Source of the DNA: a virus
Strand: one strand, 5' to 3'
Length of the DNA: 30,042 nt
Virus record (IMG/VR): IMGVR_UViG_3300037070_004296
Span: 1-30,042 of that record
Shown: in pieces, positions 14,546 to 21,383 of the stretch
Layout of the letters: each line of letters begins with the position of its first letter
Position numbering within the stretch: the stretch's first letter is position 1
Position numbers and translations under genes: made by a program
Notes under the pieces: generated by a model
What the model was told of the DNA's origin: nothing
Database searches by the model: none
What the model saw: the letters and a program-made list of their open reading frames with translations, nothing else

Positions 14546-15298
14546 TCAGTACTTCTTTGTCTTGCCGTCGTCTTCCTTCTTCTCTTCTCCCTCACCATCA
14601 CCGCTGGCGTCATAAGGCGTCAGCAGGATTTGATCAATCGGTTCCCTGCGCATGTGGAGTGCGCCGAGTACCGATTCATCAGCTACGATTCCCTTGCACG
14701 CGAATCGCACAAGGAACTGCTTGTTCGGGTCTGGTTCAATAGTGATCTCTGTGAACACCGACCACGGTGGCCGTCGGTACTCCACAGCGATACCATTGAC
14801 ATAGGAGCCCCAATTACGAATGGACGTCACTGGCACCGTGAGGACAGCGACTTCCGCCTTCTTGATGAACTCCACCGGGTCCCCATCCCTTGGGATTTCA
14901 GGGACCAGCCCAAGTCGGCGACTGGCCCGACAAGCCTTCCCTCGCTTCCCCTCGCCTGCGCTCCCCCATTTGAACTTGTCGCAGCTTTCGCAGGTAACGG
15001 ACTGCTTCTCTTTTGAGTCCTCATGGGGGACCATTTCGTCTCCCGTGAGCGAAAGAGCAAAGCAATCAGGGTTCGCCGGGTTGTTCACATCAAACGGCTT
15101 GGAGTAGTAACGATGCTGTACCACGCTGGAGATGATGATACAGGTCAGCTTGTTGCCCGGAACCTTCTGGTTCTGGTACATCATCACTCCCCCACGCAGG
15201 GAGATGTTGGAAAGGGAAGGTCGCTCCAAAGCGGCGATTTCCTTCGCAGATTCTGCCAGTTTTTCGGCCCACTGGACTGGGAGGTTTGGGTCGGTCAT
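14546..15298 (-). CDS. Zn-site candidate ssDNA-binding protein (gp2.5-like position)
   Basis: This 250-residue protein has an N-terminal strand GGVMMYQNQKVPGNKLTCII and a cysteine set of Cys79, Cys103, Cys106 and Cys123 (CESC ... WGS ... GKACRASRRL). That pattern is likely a structural zinc site seen in a phage protein family usually encoded beside PolA. The C-terminus is strongly charged and acidic for about 20 residues before a final KTKKY, similar in style to SSB and T7 gp2.5 tails that recruit polymerase. A single-stranded DNA-binding role is inferred from position, tail and size. ATG 15298 overlaps the previous gene by 4 nt. Confidence 0.65.
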   Translation of the reverse strand: MTDPNLPVQWAEKLAESAKEIAALERPSLSNISLRGGVMMYQNQKVPGNKLTCIIISSVVQHRYYSKPFDVNNPANPDCFALSLTGDEMVPHEDSKEKQSVTCESCDKFKWGSAGEGKRGKACRASRRLGLVPEIPRDGDPVEFIKKAEVAVLTVPVTSIRNWGSYVNGIAVEYRRPPWSVFTEITIEPDPNKQFLVRFACKGIVADESVLGALHMRREPIDQILLTPYDASGDGEGEEKKEDDGKTKKY

Positions 15299-15507
15299 TC
15301 GTATTCCCTCCGAATTTTGCTGATGTGGGCTTCCAGTGCATATTTCGTCTTCAGCAATTCAGCCTCAATGACTGGACCATCCAGCGGATCTCCGCCGCCT
15401 TTCCATGAGTCGGCGATTGCAGCGGCTGCGAACTCATCAGTGAGTTCACTTAGCCTTTCCCACATTTCGTCAACCTTTACCTTCTGCGCTTTTGTCTTAT
15501 TCGCCAT
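15295..15507 (-). CDS. Small helical protein, 70 aa
   Basis: The product MANKTKAQKVKVDEMWERLSELTDEFAAAAIADSWKGG... is almost wholly helical with a basic N-terminus and a second helix ELLKTKYALEAHISKIRREYE. It may be a small helical hairpin or coiled coil. AAGGA lies 8 nt before ATG 15507. It ends with a 4-nt overlap onto the candidate ssDNA-binding gene, so it is likely translated with it. No family is recognised. Confidence 0.65.
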   Translation of the reverse strand: MANKTKAQKVKVDEMWERLSELTDEFAAAAIADSWKGGGDPLDGPVIEAELLKTKYALEAHISKIRREYE

Positions 15508-15518
15508 ACGACATTTCC

Positions 15519-15893
15519 TTAGGGTTTAGCTACTGATAGATCAAACACGATGAACCGATCCACACCGGGGATAATGATGCCATCCTCCCACCGGGATTTC
15601 ACGGCCGCTTCGGTGAGCCTCCGCTGCATGAGATCAAACGCGTCATTTTCCTTCATGTACGCATGGACCTTCGCCCAGTCCTGAGCGATGGGTTTGATCT
15701 TCTCTTGGATTGTGACGCGGGCCAAGGTTCCGCCAATGCTGGATACCTTAGATGCCTGAAGCTCTCTGATGAGCTCTTCTTTGAGTTTGGACTCTTGCTC
15801 TTGAATCCTGTCCACCTGCCTCTGCATCAGCAGGCGTTGCTCTCTTGTCGCATAAAACAAATCAACCTTCGCACTCAAGTTTTCGAGGGTCAT
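15519..15893 (-). CDS. Conserved-type phage early protein, 124 aa
   Basis: The start is ATG 15893. A longer open frame to a TTG at 15953 would run through a strong candidate promoter, so it is rejected. The N-terminal half is a long coiled-coil-like helix (FYATREQRLLMQRQVDRIQEQESKLKEELIREL). The C-terminal half has GGTLARVTIQEKIKPIAQDWAKVHAYM, FDLMQRRLTEAAVKSRWEDG and PGVDRFIVFDLSV. I recall this second half as a recurrent pattern in tailed-phage proteins encoded near ssDNA-binding and PolA genes. It may help DNA metabolism; its activity is unknown. Confidence 0.7.
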   Translation of the reverse strand: MTLENLSAKVDLFYATREQRLLMQRQVDRIQEQESKLKEELIRELQASKVSSIGGTLARVTIQEKIKPIAQDWAKVHAYMKENDAFDLMQRRLTEAAVKSRWEDGIIIPGVDRFIVFDLSVAKP

Positions 15894-15924
15894 ACACTGT
15901 CCGTTTATAGGTGGCAGTCTTATA

Positions 15925-15953
15925 AGTATACGCCTACGGGACTGCTCACGCAA
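15925..15953 (-). promoter_or_regulatory. Candidate promoter TTGCGT-N17-TATACT
   Basis: On the minus strand TTGCGT (15953-15948) and TATACT (15930-15925) are exactly 17 nt apart, in the 68-nt gap between two genes. Transcription would start near 15918, giving a leader of about 25 nt to ATG 15893. It matches the shared TTGC-type promoter of this phage. Confidence 0.65.
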
Positions 15954-15961
15954 GCGTTATT

Positions 15962-16153
15962 TTACAGATTCCACCCAAGTTTGTCAGCGTAGCGTTTCAT
16001 TTCTACGTAGACATTATGGTCTATTGCGATACGGTCAGTGGGTCTTTCATGGTTGTTGGCGTGAAGCCAGATTTGATAACCGTCGTGACCGATGTAGACT
16101 CCATCACCGAGGTAACGAGGTTCTCTGAATTGCGGGTTCTCTTCCTTTTCCAT
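15962..16153 (-). CDS. Small phage protein with LGDGVYIGHDGYQIWL motif, 63 aa
   Basis: The sequence YLGDGVYIGHDGYQIWLHANN followed by a short helix (VYVEMKRYADKLGW) recalls a widespread family of very small tailed-phage proteins; the function is unknown to me. AGGAG lies 7 nt before ATG 16153, and the start overlaps the previous stop by 1 nt (TAATG). It is the last gene before the internal promoter of the minus operon. Confidence 0.7.
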   Translation of the reverse strand: MEKEENPQFREPRYLGDGVYIGHDGYQIWLHANNHERPTDRIAIDHNVYVEMKRYADKLGWNL

Positions 16154-16428
16154 TAGTTAGCTCCTGTGTTCATGCCAACATCTTCTTCTCTCTGTTTTAT
16201 GATCAGCTTGATAAACTCTGTTTGGTTTCGTACTCCTAGTTTGGCAAAGAGTTTGGCCTTGTGTGTGGACGCTGTCTTAGGAGAGATGCCAAGCTCCTCT
16301 GCGATGGAAAGAATCGTCTTGCCCTCGTACAGGCCGTCCATGATCTCTTGCTGTCGTGGGCTCAGAGGCACTTTAAGAACCTCGCGTGAAGCTGTGAGTC
16401 CAAATGGCAGTCCATATTGTCCTTGCAT
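16153..16428 (-). CDS. Stand-alone LuxR-type HTH regulator
   Basis: Residues 21-79 form a complete LuxR/GerE helix-turn-helix: LSPRQQEIMDGLYEGKTILSIAEELG, then ISPKTASTHKAKLFAKLGVRN and TEFIKLI. There is no sensor or receiver domain, and the first 20 residues are short. GAGGAG lies 8 nt before ATG 16428. Its first 67 nt overlap the end of the membrane-protein gene in another frame. As an early-operon DNA-binding protein it could redirect host transcription or switch phage promoters. Its targets are unknown; repeats in this window are possible candidates. Confidence 0.85.
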   Translation of the reverse strand: MQGQYGLPFGLTASREVLKVPLSPRQQEIMDGLYEGKTILSIAEELGISPKTASTHKAKLFAKLGVRNQTEFIKLIIKQREEDVGMNTGAN

Positions 16429-16637
16429 TCTTTAAACTCCTCGATCGCCACCTTGCAGGAGGCATAATCTTTCTGCTTGCTCTTGGAAATGGCAACGACG
16501 GAGAAGCCTAAGAACACGATGATGGAAAGAAGGATGTAGATTATCCATCTGCTCAATTCGTCGATGTCCTTTCTATAGAATCCATTGTGGATTCTACGGT
16601 TCTCCCGTCTCTGGGCGATTTTAGCTTGAGGAATCAT
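16362..16637 (-). CDS. Single-pass membrane protein with Cys-rich C-terminal helix
   Basis: This 91-residue protein has a basic N-terminal segment (QRRENRRIHNGFYRK) and one membrane helix at about 31-50 (WIIYILLSIIVFLGFSVVAI). A C-terminal domain follows with four cysteines, the first two in a C-x9-C spacing (CKVAIEEFKEC). The charge pattern suggests the N-terminus in the cytoplasm and the cysteines in the periplasm, where they could form disulfides. AAGGAGGT lies 8 nt before ATG 16637. As the second gene of the early operon it may be a superinfection exclusion or host-takeover protein; this is inference. Confidence 0.65.
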   Translation of the reverse strand: MIPQAKIAQRRENRRIHNGFYRKDIDELSRWIIYILLSIIVFLGFSVVAISKSKQKDYASCKVAIEEFKECKDNMDCHLDSQLHARFLKCL

Positions 16638-16941
16638 CGTCCAGTACCTCCTTCATCGTTTTCTTGATCGTTTCAATGGCGTCCTCTCCAGCCAGACGAA
16701 TCCCGTCTTCCACGTGATCCATTTCTCCGTCAGCCCGGAGGATACCTTCCAGGATCAAGCGGGACATCTGGCCAATTTCATTGGTCTGGTGACAGCACAG
16801 AGCCATCCCCATGAGAATCTTCCATCGTTTTTCCTTCGGCTGCTCTTTCAGATTCTGCCAGTTCCTGACGGCAACCTCTACGTGGGCCTCAGCGACTCCG
16901 CTAATGGCTCGTAGGATATCGTCAAATACATTTTTCTGCAT
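16621..16941 (-). CDS. First gene of the minus early operon, helical protein, 106 aa
   Basis: The start is ATG 16941 with AAGGTGG 4 nt upstream; a TTG start at 16965 would overlap the presumed transcription start region. The protein is nearly all helix (MQKNVFDDILRAISGVAEAHVEVAVRNW ...) and ends in an acidic tail DDDSSS. No family is recognised. Being the first gene after the strongest candidate early promoter, it is likely expressed at once on infection, a position often used for host-takeover or anti-defence proteins. That is suggested only by location. Confidence 0.65.
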   Translation of the reverse strand: MQKNVFDDILRAISGVAEAHVEVAVRNWQNLKEQPKEKRWKILMGMALCCHQTNEIGQMSRLILEGILRADGEMDHVEDGIRLAGEDAIETIKKTMKEVLDDDSSS

Positions 16942-16970
16942 AAGTCCACCTTGTATATAGGGCAACCCTT

Positions 16971-16999
16971 AGCATAAGGGTCCGCCTAGCATAAGGCAA
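16971..16999 (-). promoter_or_regulatory. Early minus promoter TTGCCT-N17-TATGCT with direct repeats
   Basis: On the minus strand TTGCCT (16999-16994) and TATGCT (16976-16971) are 17 nt apart. A second TATGCT lies at 16993-16988 within the spacer as part of a 10-bp direct repeat (TAGCATAAGG at 16970-16979 and 16987-16996, 17 bp apart). GGCAACCC is also repeated (16961-16968 and 16996-17003). The repeats overlap the promoter and may bind a regulator. Confidence 0.65.
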
Positions 17000-17006
17000 C
17001 CCCTAC

Positions 17007-17035
17007 TTGCTCTGGATGTTACATAAGCGCACACT
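17007..17035 (+). promoter_or_regulatory. Weak divergent promoter TTGCTC-N17-CACACT
   Basis: TTGCTC (17007-17012) and CACACT (17030-17035) are 17 nt apart, facing away from the minus promoter. The -10 is poor. A hairpin, CCCGGCCC-ACAA-GGGCGGG with one bulge, follows at 17042-17060 in the presumed leader of the first plus-strand gene. Confidence 0.35.
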
Positions 17036-17074
17036 TACACACCCGGCCCACAAGGGCGGGATCTAGGGATTCCA

Positions 17075-17332
17075 ATGAACAGACGTGGATTCTTTAAGCT
17101 GCTCGCTTCTGGTCTTGCAGTTCCAGAAGAACTGCTGGTTCCGACGAAATCAATCTTCCTAGCTCCCATCGGGGGCTGGATTCATAACGGTCTAGTGATC
17201 ACACCTGAACTTTTAGTAAGCTCAGGGATCATTAGCAGATACTCTGGATACGATGTTATCTTTGTGCCTCCCAATGAGGTGCTGAAGGAAACAGATATGA
17301 TCTGGAGTCAAAGGTACGGGGGACATCTGTGA
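17075..17332 (+). CDS. Small protein with twin-arginine-like N-terminus, 85 aa
   Basis: The N-terminus MNRRGFFKLLASGLAVPEE has RRGFFK followed by a short hydrophobic stretch, like a TAT signal, although that stretch is short and no clear cleavage site follows. The rest (IFLAPIGGWIHNG ... YDVIFVPPNEVLKETDMIWSQRYGGHL) is beta-rich. I recall similar RRxFxK-starting short proteins in other tailed phages, without known function. AGGGA lies 5 nt before ATG 17075. It overlaps the primase-helicase start by 4 nt (GTGA), so it is the first gene of the plus early unit. Confidence 0.65.
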   Translation: MNRRGFFKLLASGLAVPEELLVPTKSIFLAPIGGWIHNGLVITPELLVSSGIISRYSGYDVIFVPPNEVLKETDMIWSQRYGGHL

Positions 17333-19305
17333 CAGTACTCAGCTTCCGGACCTTCAAGGTTCCGCAAGTAACCGAAACTAAATTCTTTCAATCTGTCGAA
17401 AAAGCTAATGAGGACTTCGCACGAGATGACTTAAAGCGAAGTGGACTAGACCTTACGGATCTAGGAGCCTACACTCATCCGATGCTTAGGCTTCCGGAGA
17501 AGGCTCAGGCTGGCTACGTGATTCCGTACTTTGGCCTAGACGGGAACCCGATAGTAGACGGACAGAACAATCTAATCATGCATAGGACTCGGTTGAAGTA
17601 CCCCGAGTTTGCAAAGGAATCAAGATACACTCAACCTTCCGGCGAGCAACTGGTGAAACATGGCCTCCCTTCCTATCTCCCCTACTTCCACCCCCTCAGT
17701 TTCAGCAATCAAGGAGACGTATTCGTCTGCTGCGAAGGGGAGAAAAAGACAGTCTCGGTCCTTAAGTATCTCGGTCTACCCGCGTTCGGTATCGGCGGTT
17801 GTCAAATGTGGCGGGATCCGGGTGGATCTGGAGCTATCCACCCGTGGATTAAAAGACTATTCCAACAGCGTGGAATCCAAAAACTACTTATCATCCCAGA
17901 TGCGGATGTATTTAGATACGATATCTGCAATGCTTATGGAACTTTTGCAGCAGCCGCCGAAACAGAGGGACTTGCAGTTGAGATCGCAAACCCGCAGGGA
18001 AAAATTGACGATCTCATCGTATCGTGGGGAAAGGATGCGTTGGAACTGTTTGGGGCTCTGCCACGCATTGCTTCAAAGGACCTCGTCCAGAGTCCTAATA
18101 GTCTCATTAAGAGGTTCAATCTTGCTTTCCGCGTCGATGCAAAGGATCGCCCGATAGTTCACCAGCATACGTCCAACATCATGCGACTCATGGAGGAGCA
18201 CTCTGCCTTCCCCAAAGTCTGGCGCAACTTGGACAATAACAGAGTTATGATCGGCGACAATGCTGCTCAGCCTGATCTAACTGAGATGGATATCGCCAAT
18301 TACTTCCAGCATAATCTCGGCTTTGACAAGGTCGGACACAAGACCATCTACTCTTGCATCCAAGCTCTATGCAAACGGAACGCAAGGAGCCCAATGCTCG
18401 AGTACATCAAGGGACTATCTTGGGACGGGGAACCAAGACTTGACACTTGGGCGATACGTCACTGGGGAGTTAAGGATACTGAGTTCAACCGGGAGGCGAT
18501 GTCCAAGTGGATGATAGCCTCTTGTGCTCGCATGGACAAGCCGGGTACGAAGGTAGATTGGATGCTCATTGTGACAGGCCCCCAAGGGACTGGGAAGACT
18601 TCAATGCCATCGATTCTATTCAAAGAGAACAATCTGGTACTCTACGGCGAGCACTCGGATAAGGACTTCCATATGCTCCTTCATTCATCTCTTTGTGTCG
18701 GGTTCGACGAGCTGGACAACTTCGGTAAGAAAGAGACTACATTCTTAAAGGCAATGATATCGAGGTGCGAAGATGCATTCCGACCTCCCTATGGACCAAG
18801 CGTTGAAGTCTTTCCACGTCGCTTTACACTCTATGGCTCTGGCAATCGCCATGAGTTTCTACAACACGACCCATCGGGATATCGTAGATACGCTGTATTG
18901 GAAGCTGGTAGAAAGTTGGACTTCGGAGGGCTTGATGCTGAACGAGACCATCTTTGGGCAGAGTCGTGGGCTCGCTACGTTCAGGGATGCGATTACTTTG
19001 AGCTCGCCGGAGCAAGTGAGCAGGCTGAACGATTTGTGGTGCCAAATCCCATAGAGGATCAGATAATCAATTGGATAGAGATGCAGAAGACGAACAAGAG
19101 TGGAACGAATGTGAAGGATGGATTCCTGTACTTCACTATGACTCAGCTTCTAATGGGGATTAATAGAGAACGTGATCTTTCTAATTCGTTCGCTATTCGT
19201 GAAGTTGCAGCGGTCTTACATAAGCTAGGATGCGAACAAAAGAGTAGTCAGGGATCTCCCGTCCCAGGCGTCTATGGACGTTATTATCAAGTGTCTACGA
19301 GCTAG
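17329..19305 (+). CDS. Primase-helicase: Toprim-like N-terminus plus VapE/VirE-type helicase
   Basis: This 658-residue protein appears to be the replicative primase-helicase. Residues about 100-240 form a Toprim-like (DUF3854-type) domain with CCEGEKK (Glu136) and IPDADV (Asp191, Asp193). Residues about 355-550 match the VirE/VapE family of P-loop ATPases: YIKGLSWDGEPRLDTW, Walker A GPQGTGKT (417-424, Lys423), Walker B VGFDELD (Asp460, Glu461), and an arginine-rich sensor SGYRRYAVL. No N-terminal zinc finger is visible. The start is GTG 17329 overlapping the previous stop. It would prime and unwind DNA for the PolA encoded on the other strand. Confidence 0.88.
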   Translation: MTVLSFRTFKVPQVTETKFFQSVEKANEDFARDDLKRSGLDLTDLGAYTHPMLRLPEKAQAGYVIPYFGLDGNPIVDGQNNLIMHRTRLKYPEFAKESRYTQPSGEQLVKHGLPSYLPYFHPLSFSNQGDVFVCCEGEKKTVSVLKYLGLPAFGIGGCQMWRDPGGSGAIHPWIKRLFQQRGIQKLLIIPDADVFRYDICNAYGTFAAAAETEGLAVEIANPQGKIDDLIVSWGKDALELFGALPRIASKDLVQSPNSLIKRFNLAFRVDAKDRPIVHQHTSNIMRLMEEHSAFPKVWRNLDNNRVMIGDNAAQPDLTEMDIANYFQHNLGFDKVGHKTIYSCIQALCKRNARSPMLEYIKGLSWDGEPRLDTWAIRHWGVKDTEFNREAMSKWMIASCARMDKPGTKVDWMLIVTGPQGTGKTSMPSILFKENNLVLYGEHSDKDFHMLLHSSLCVGFDELDNFGKKETTFLKAMISRCEDAFRPPYGPSVEVFPRRFTLYGSGNRHEFLQHDPSGYRRYAVLEAGRKLDFGGLDAERDHLWAESWARYVQGCDYFELAGASEQAERFVVPNPIEDQIINWIEMQKTNKSGTNVKDGFLYFTMTQLLMGINRERDLSNSFAIREVAAVLHKLGCEQKSSQGSPVPGVYGRYYQVSTS

Positions 19306-19428
19306 CGCGCCAGCGCGTATATAATAAGGTTTGAGACTGAGCAAAAAGAGCTTGCATTTGAAAACCTAGAGCTGCATCATATAGGTGCGGGCTTACACCG
19401 CACTGGAAATCTAACCGAGGTAACTTAA
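19306..19428 (+). other. Leader/spacer before the small-gene cluster
   Basis: This 123-nt gap holds a TATAAT (19320-19325) without a good -35, and a TTGCAT (19352-19357) followed 17 nt later by CATCAT, a poor match to the phage promoter. A hairpin GTGCGG/CCGCAC sits at 19385-19403. One of these may start or tune transcription of the small-gene cluster; none is convincing. Confidence 0.3.
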
Positions 19429-19701
19429 ATGAAATCTCTACGCTTAAAGAACACACACGTTTTCCGCGAAGGTTACATCACCTTCCCCAGCATCAACAAG
19501 GCAAAGGACTTCTCCCGCAAGCTCGGGGGTGCTGGTCAGGTCAGCGTAATCCACCGCTTCCCCACGGCTTACTCTGTCTTCGCCCTTAAGGCCGGGGAGT
19601 TCCCTGACGACATGGAACTCACGTACTTCGCCGCCAACTTCCAGGCCCAGCTCGACCAGCTGGAAGAGATGGCCGACAAACTGGCGGCGGTGAAGTCATG
19701 A
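19429..19701 (+). CDS. Small early protein, 90 aa
   Basis: GAGGT lies 7 nt before ATG 19429. The product MKSLRLKNTHVFREGYITFPSINKAKDFSRKLGGAGQVSVIH... has a mixed alpha/beta start and a long C-terminal helix (FAANFQAQLDQLEEMADKLAAVKS) that may dimerise. No family is recognised. It is the first of about ten very short, overlapping plus-strand genes that end near 21656, a typical accessory early region. Confidence 0.65.
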   Translation: MKSLRLKNTHVFREGYITFPSINKAKDFSRKLGGAGQVSVIHRFPTAYSVFALKAGEFPDDMELTYFAANFQAQLDQLEEMADKLAAVKS

Positions 19702-19988
19702 AGTTCGTAAACGAACATGGCCGGAATGCCCATAGCTCCTGGATGCTCAAGCAGCTTGGGGTCAAAAAGCTCCCCTCCGAAGGTATGCCGATTCGCATGG
19801 TCCAGGATATCATGGTGTGGGTGGAACCGTTTGTTCCTGCCTTCCGCAGTGGAGTCCGGGTTAAGAGTTCCACCCACCGCGTCCGCTGCTACTGCCCGGA
19901 GTGCGGAAAGAAAATGTCGGCCGGTCGCCTTCACCAGCACATCTGCAAGCCCACCACCAAAGACACTTTGTCGGGGTTACAGAAATGA
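19698..19988 (+). CDS. Zinc-finger-like small protein, 96 aa
   Basis: The C-terminal half holds RCYCPECGKKMSAGRLHQHIC, a C-x2-C-x10-H-x3-C zinc-finger arrangement in the style of C2HC fingers. The N-terminal half (about 1-50) is mixed and basic at the end. ATG 19698 overlaps the previous stop (ATGA). It may bind DNA or RNA, or be a protein-protein adaptor. Targets are unknown. Confidence 0.65.
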   Translation: MKFVNEHGRNAHSSWMLKQLGVKKLPSEGMPIRMVQDIMVWVEPFVPAFRSGVRVKSSTHRVRCYCPECGKKMSAGRLHQHICKPTTKDTLSGLQK

Positions 19989-20230
19989 CACACGAACAGG
20001 CAATCCGATGGTTCAAGGATGACTTCGACATTAACATGAATCGAGTCATCGGTGTTAAGGTTCCTGACGAAGCCCTTGACATCGCAGCTGAAGGAGTCGT
20101 GCTGTACACTGAAACTGTCACCAAGGACCCCACTCGTCTTCATGCGTTTATGACAGGGATGTCAGTGCTTCTCATGAATCTCGCAATGGCTGACAACGAT
20201 GGCGCATTTCTCTTTAGGGAGTTGGAATAA
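19985..20230 (+). CDS. Small helical protein, 81 aa
   Basis: ATG 19985 overlaps the previous stop (ATGA); a longer frame starting at 19901 would lie inside the zinc-finger gene and is rejected. The product (MTHEQAIRWFKDDFDINMNRVIGVKVPDEALDIAAEG...) is helical, acidic and ends in a Met/Leu-rich helix (AFMTGMSVLLMNLAMADNDG). No family is recognised. It is coupled to genes on both sides. Confidence 0.6.
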   Translation: MTHEQAIRWFKDDFDINMNRVIGVKVPDEALDIAAEGVVLYTETVTKDPTRLHAFMTGMSVLLMNLAMADNDGAFLFRELE

Positions 20231-20484
20231 TGAACAACGTAATCTATGAACGTGAACTCTGGCACAAGGCGAACCACAACCGCTGGAGAGTCTGTGTGAC
20301 CAAAGAAGTGAACATCTACTGTGTGTTCGTGGAGGCATGGTCCACCCTCGGGGAGGAAGTGGGCAAGCCCGAACTGGTGATTCATGTCCCCGTCCTCCAG
20401 TCCAAGGCCAGCGAGATCTGCCTTGAACTCGCCTGCTATATGTTCAAAGACAAGCGCGCCCTCCAGGGCTGGGAGGTTATGTGA
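20230..20484 (+). CDS. Small early protein, 84 aa
   Basis: The start overlaps the previous stop by one base (TAATG). The product (MNNVIYERELWHKANHNRWRVCVTKEVNIYCVFVEAW...) has three beta-like strands, then a helix with Cys and Tyr residues (ASEICLELACYMFKDKRALQGW). Four cysteines are present without a metal-site pattern. Function is unknown. Confidence 0.6.
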   Translation: MNNVIYERELWHKANHNRWRVCVTKEVNIYCVFVEAWSTLGEEVGKPELVIHVPVLQSKASEICLELACYMFKDKRALQGWEVM

Positions 20485-20684
20485 TAACGCTGTTCAGATC
20501 TTCGGATAAGAGGCACCCCGGCTTCCGCTTCGTTGAGCACCCGTTCGAGGTTCCTCCCCCTGATATGAAGGGGTACAATCGGTTCACGACCCTTTCCCGT
20601 CACATGGATCTGGACCAGCTCACCAAAGATGAAAGAAAAGCTGTAGAACTCTTAGGACAGGAGATTGAAACATGCGGGGCGTGA
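20481..20684 (+). CDS. Small early protein, 67 aa
   Basis: GTG 20481 overlaps the previous stop (GTGA) and has GGGAGG 4 nt upstream, a strong ribosome site for a GTG start. The product is basic at first (MITLFRSSDKRHPGFRFVEHPFEVPPPDMKG) and ends in an acidic helix (LTKDERKAVELLGQEIETCGA). No family is recognised. Confidence 0.6.
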   Translation: MITLFRSSDKRHPGFRFVEHPFEVPPPDMKGYNRFTTLSRHMDLDQLTKDERKAVELLGQEIETCGA

Positions 20685-20917
20685 TAAAAGCCAAGACGTT
20701 CGATGATGTGATCTTCTACGGGGCTGAGCGGGGCCTGTCCGTGTTCCCGATCAAGCAGCCCGACAAATGGAGGGACGAGTGGTACTTCAACTTCGCCCCT
20801 AACATTGGAGTCGAGGAGATCTGCCGTTGGTACAACGAAACAACAGAGCGGAGGGATGGCGGCTACGTCCATGGAACCCTCCTGTTCTACAGCGAGGGAG
20901 AGTACAGCCATGTCTAA
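20672..20917 (+). CDS. Small early protein rich in Tyr/Trp, 81 aa
   Basis: AGGAG lies 8 nt before ATG 20672, inside the end of the previous gene, with a 13-nt overlap. The product (MRGVIKAKTFDDVIFYGAERGLSVFPIKQPDKWRDEWYF...) has a high aromatic content and an EEICRWYNE helix. It shows no known motif. Its position suggests an accessory early function. Confidence 0.6.
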   Translation: MRGVIKAKTFDDVIFYGAERGLSVFPIKQPDKWRDEWYFNFAPNIGVEEICRWYNETTERRDGGYVHGTLLFYSEGEYSHV

Positions 20918-21122
20918 GTACGGTTGCGGAGCTACGTTCACGATCTGGGTCCCAAGAGGATGGAATCAAAGGGAGGTCAAGGTGCGCTGTGGGAGCACGG
21001 CTATTGACGGTGGAGTCAACCAGTGTCAGCACTGTGAAGTGATCGTCGGTCAGCCCCCACTCCCCATGGAAGAGGAGGGAGACCTTGAGTGGGACCACAG
21101 GGTCAACGGGGGAGGAGAGTAG
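20910..21122 (+). CDS. Four-cysteine zinc-ribbon-like small protein, 70 aa
   Basis: The start is ATG 20910, supported by GGGAGAG about 7 nt upstream; a longer in-frame start at 20805 overlaps the preceding gene and lacks support. Cysteines at 6, 27, 39 and 42 (YGCGA ... VRCGS ... CQHC) fit a zinc ribbon. The tail is acidic. It may bind nucleic acid or modify a host complex; no specific family is recognised. Confidence 0.6.
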   Translation: MSKYGCGATFTIWVPRGWNQREVKVRCGSTAIDGGVNQCQHCEVIVGQPPLPMEEEGDLEWDHRVNGGGE

Positions 21123-21123
21123 A

Positions 21124-21318
21124 ATGAAAGTCGGAGATAGAATTCTAGGAAAAGAGGGGCACTTGAAAGGACTGCTCCTTGTGATAAGGGAGATAGGGGA
21201 CGACATGGACTCGGTCACCTACGACTGCGAAGTCCTGGAGGATGGTAGGCTCTATCGGAAGGGAGATGAAGTGACCCTCTACCGCTTTGAATTCGAAAAG
21301 ACGGAGCAACTGTCATGA
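21124..21318 (+). CDS. Small beta-barrel-like protein, 64 aa
   Basis: ATG 21124 follows the previous stop by one base, with GGAGGAGAG just upstream. The product (MKVGDRILGKEGHLKGLLLVIREIG ... YDCEVLEDGRLYRKGDEVTLYRFEFEKTEQ) alternates strands and turns like a small SH3- or KOW-type barrel. That resemblance is by eye only. Confidence 0.6.
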   Translation: MKVGDRILGKEGHLKGLLLVIREIGDDMDSVTYDCEVLEDGRLYRKGDEVTLYRFEFEKTEQLS

Positions 21319-21380
21319 TTTGGTTCTGGATAGCCGTGTTCCTATACGCGTCCTGCTCGAATTGGGATAACAAGGAGTAA
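21315..21380 (+). CDS. Tiny membrane/lipoprotein-like peptide, 21 aa
   Basis: ATG 21315 overlaps the previous stop (ATGA), and the frame ends at TAA 21380. It encodes MIWFWIAVFLYASCSNWDNKE: a hydrophobic helix, then YASC, which resembles a weak lipobox, then a short polar tail. If processed it would be a minute lipoprotein. The next gene's ribosome site (AAGGAG at 21372) lies inside it, so it could also just be a coupling leader. Confidence 0.4.
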   Translation: MIWFWIAVFLYASCSNWDNKE

Positions 21381-21383
21381 GAT

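Noticed and set aside
15894-15953. N-terminal extension of the 124-residue early protein to a TTG start
   Set aside because: The added 60 nt contain a full candidate promoter, so they are more likely untranscribed or leader.
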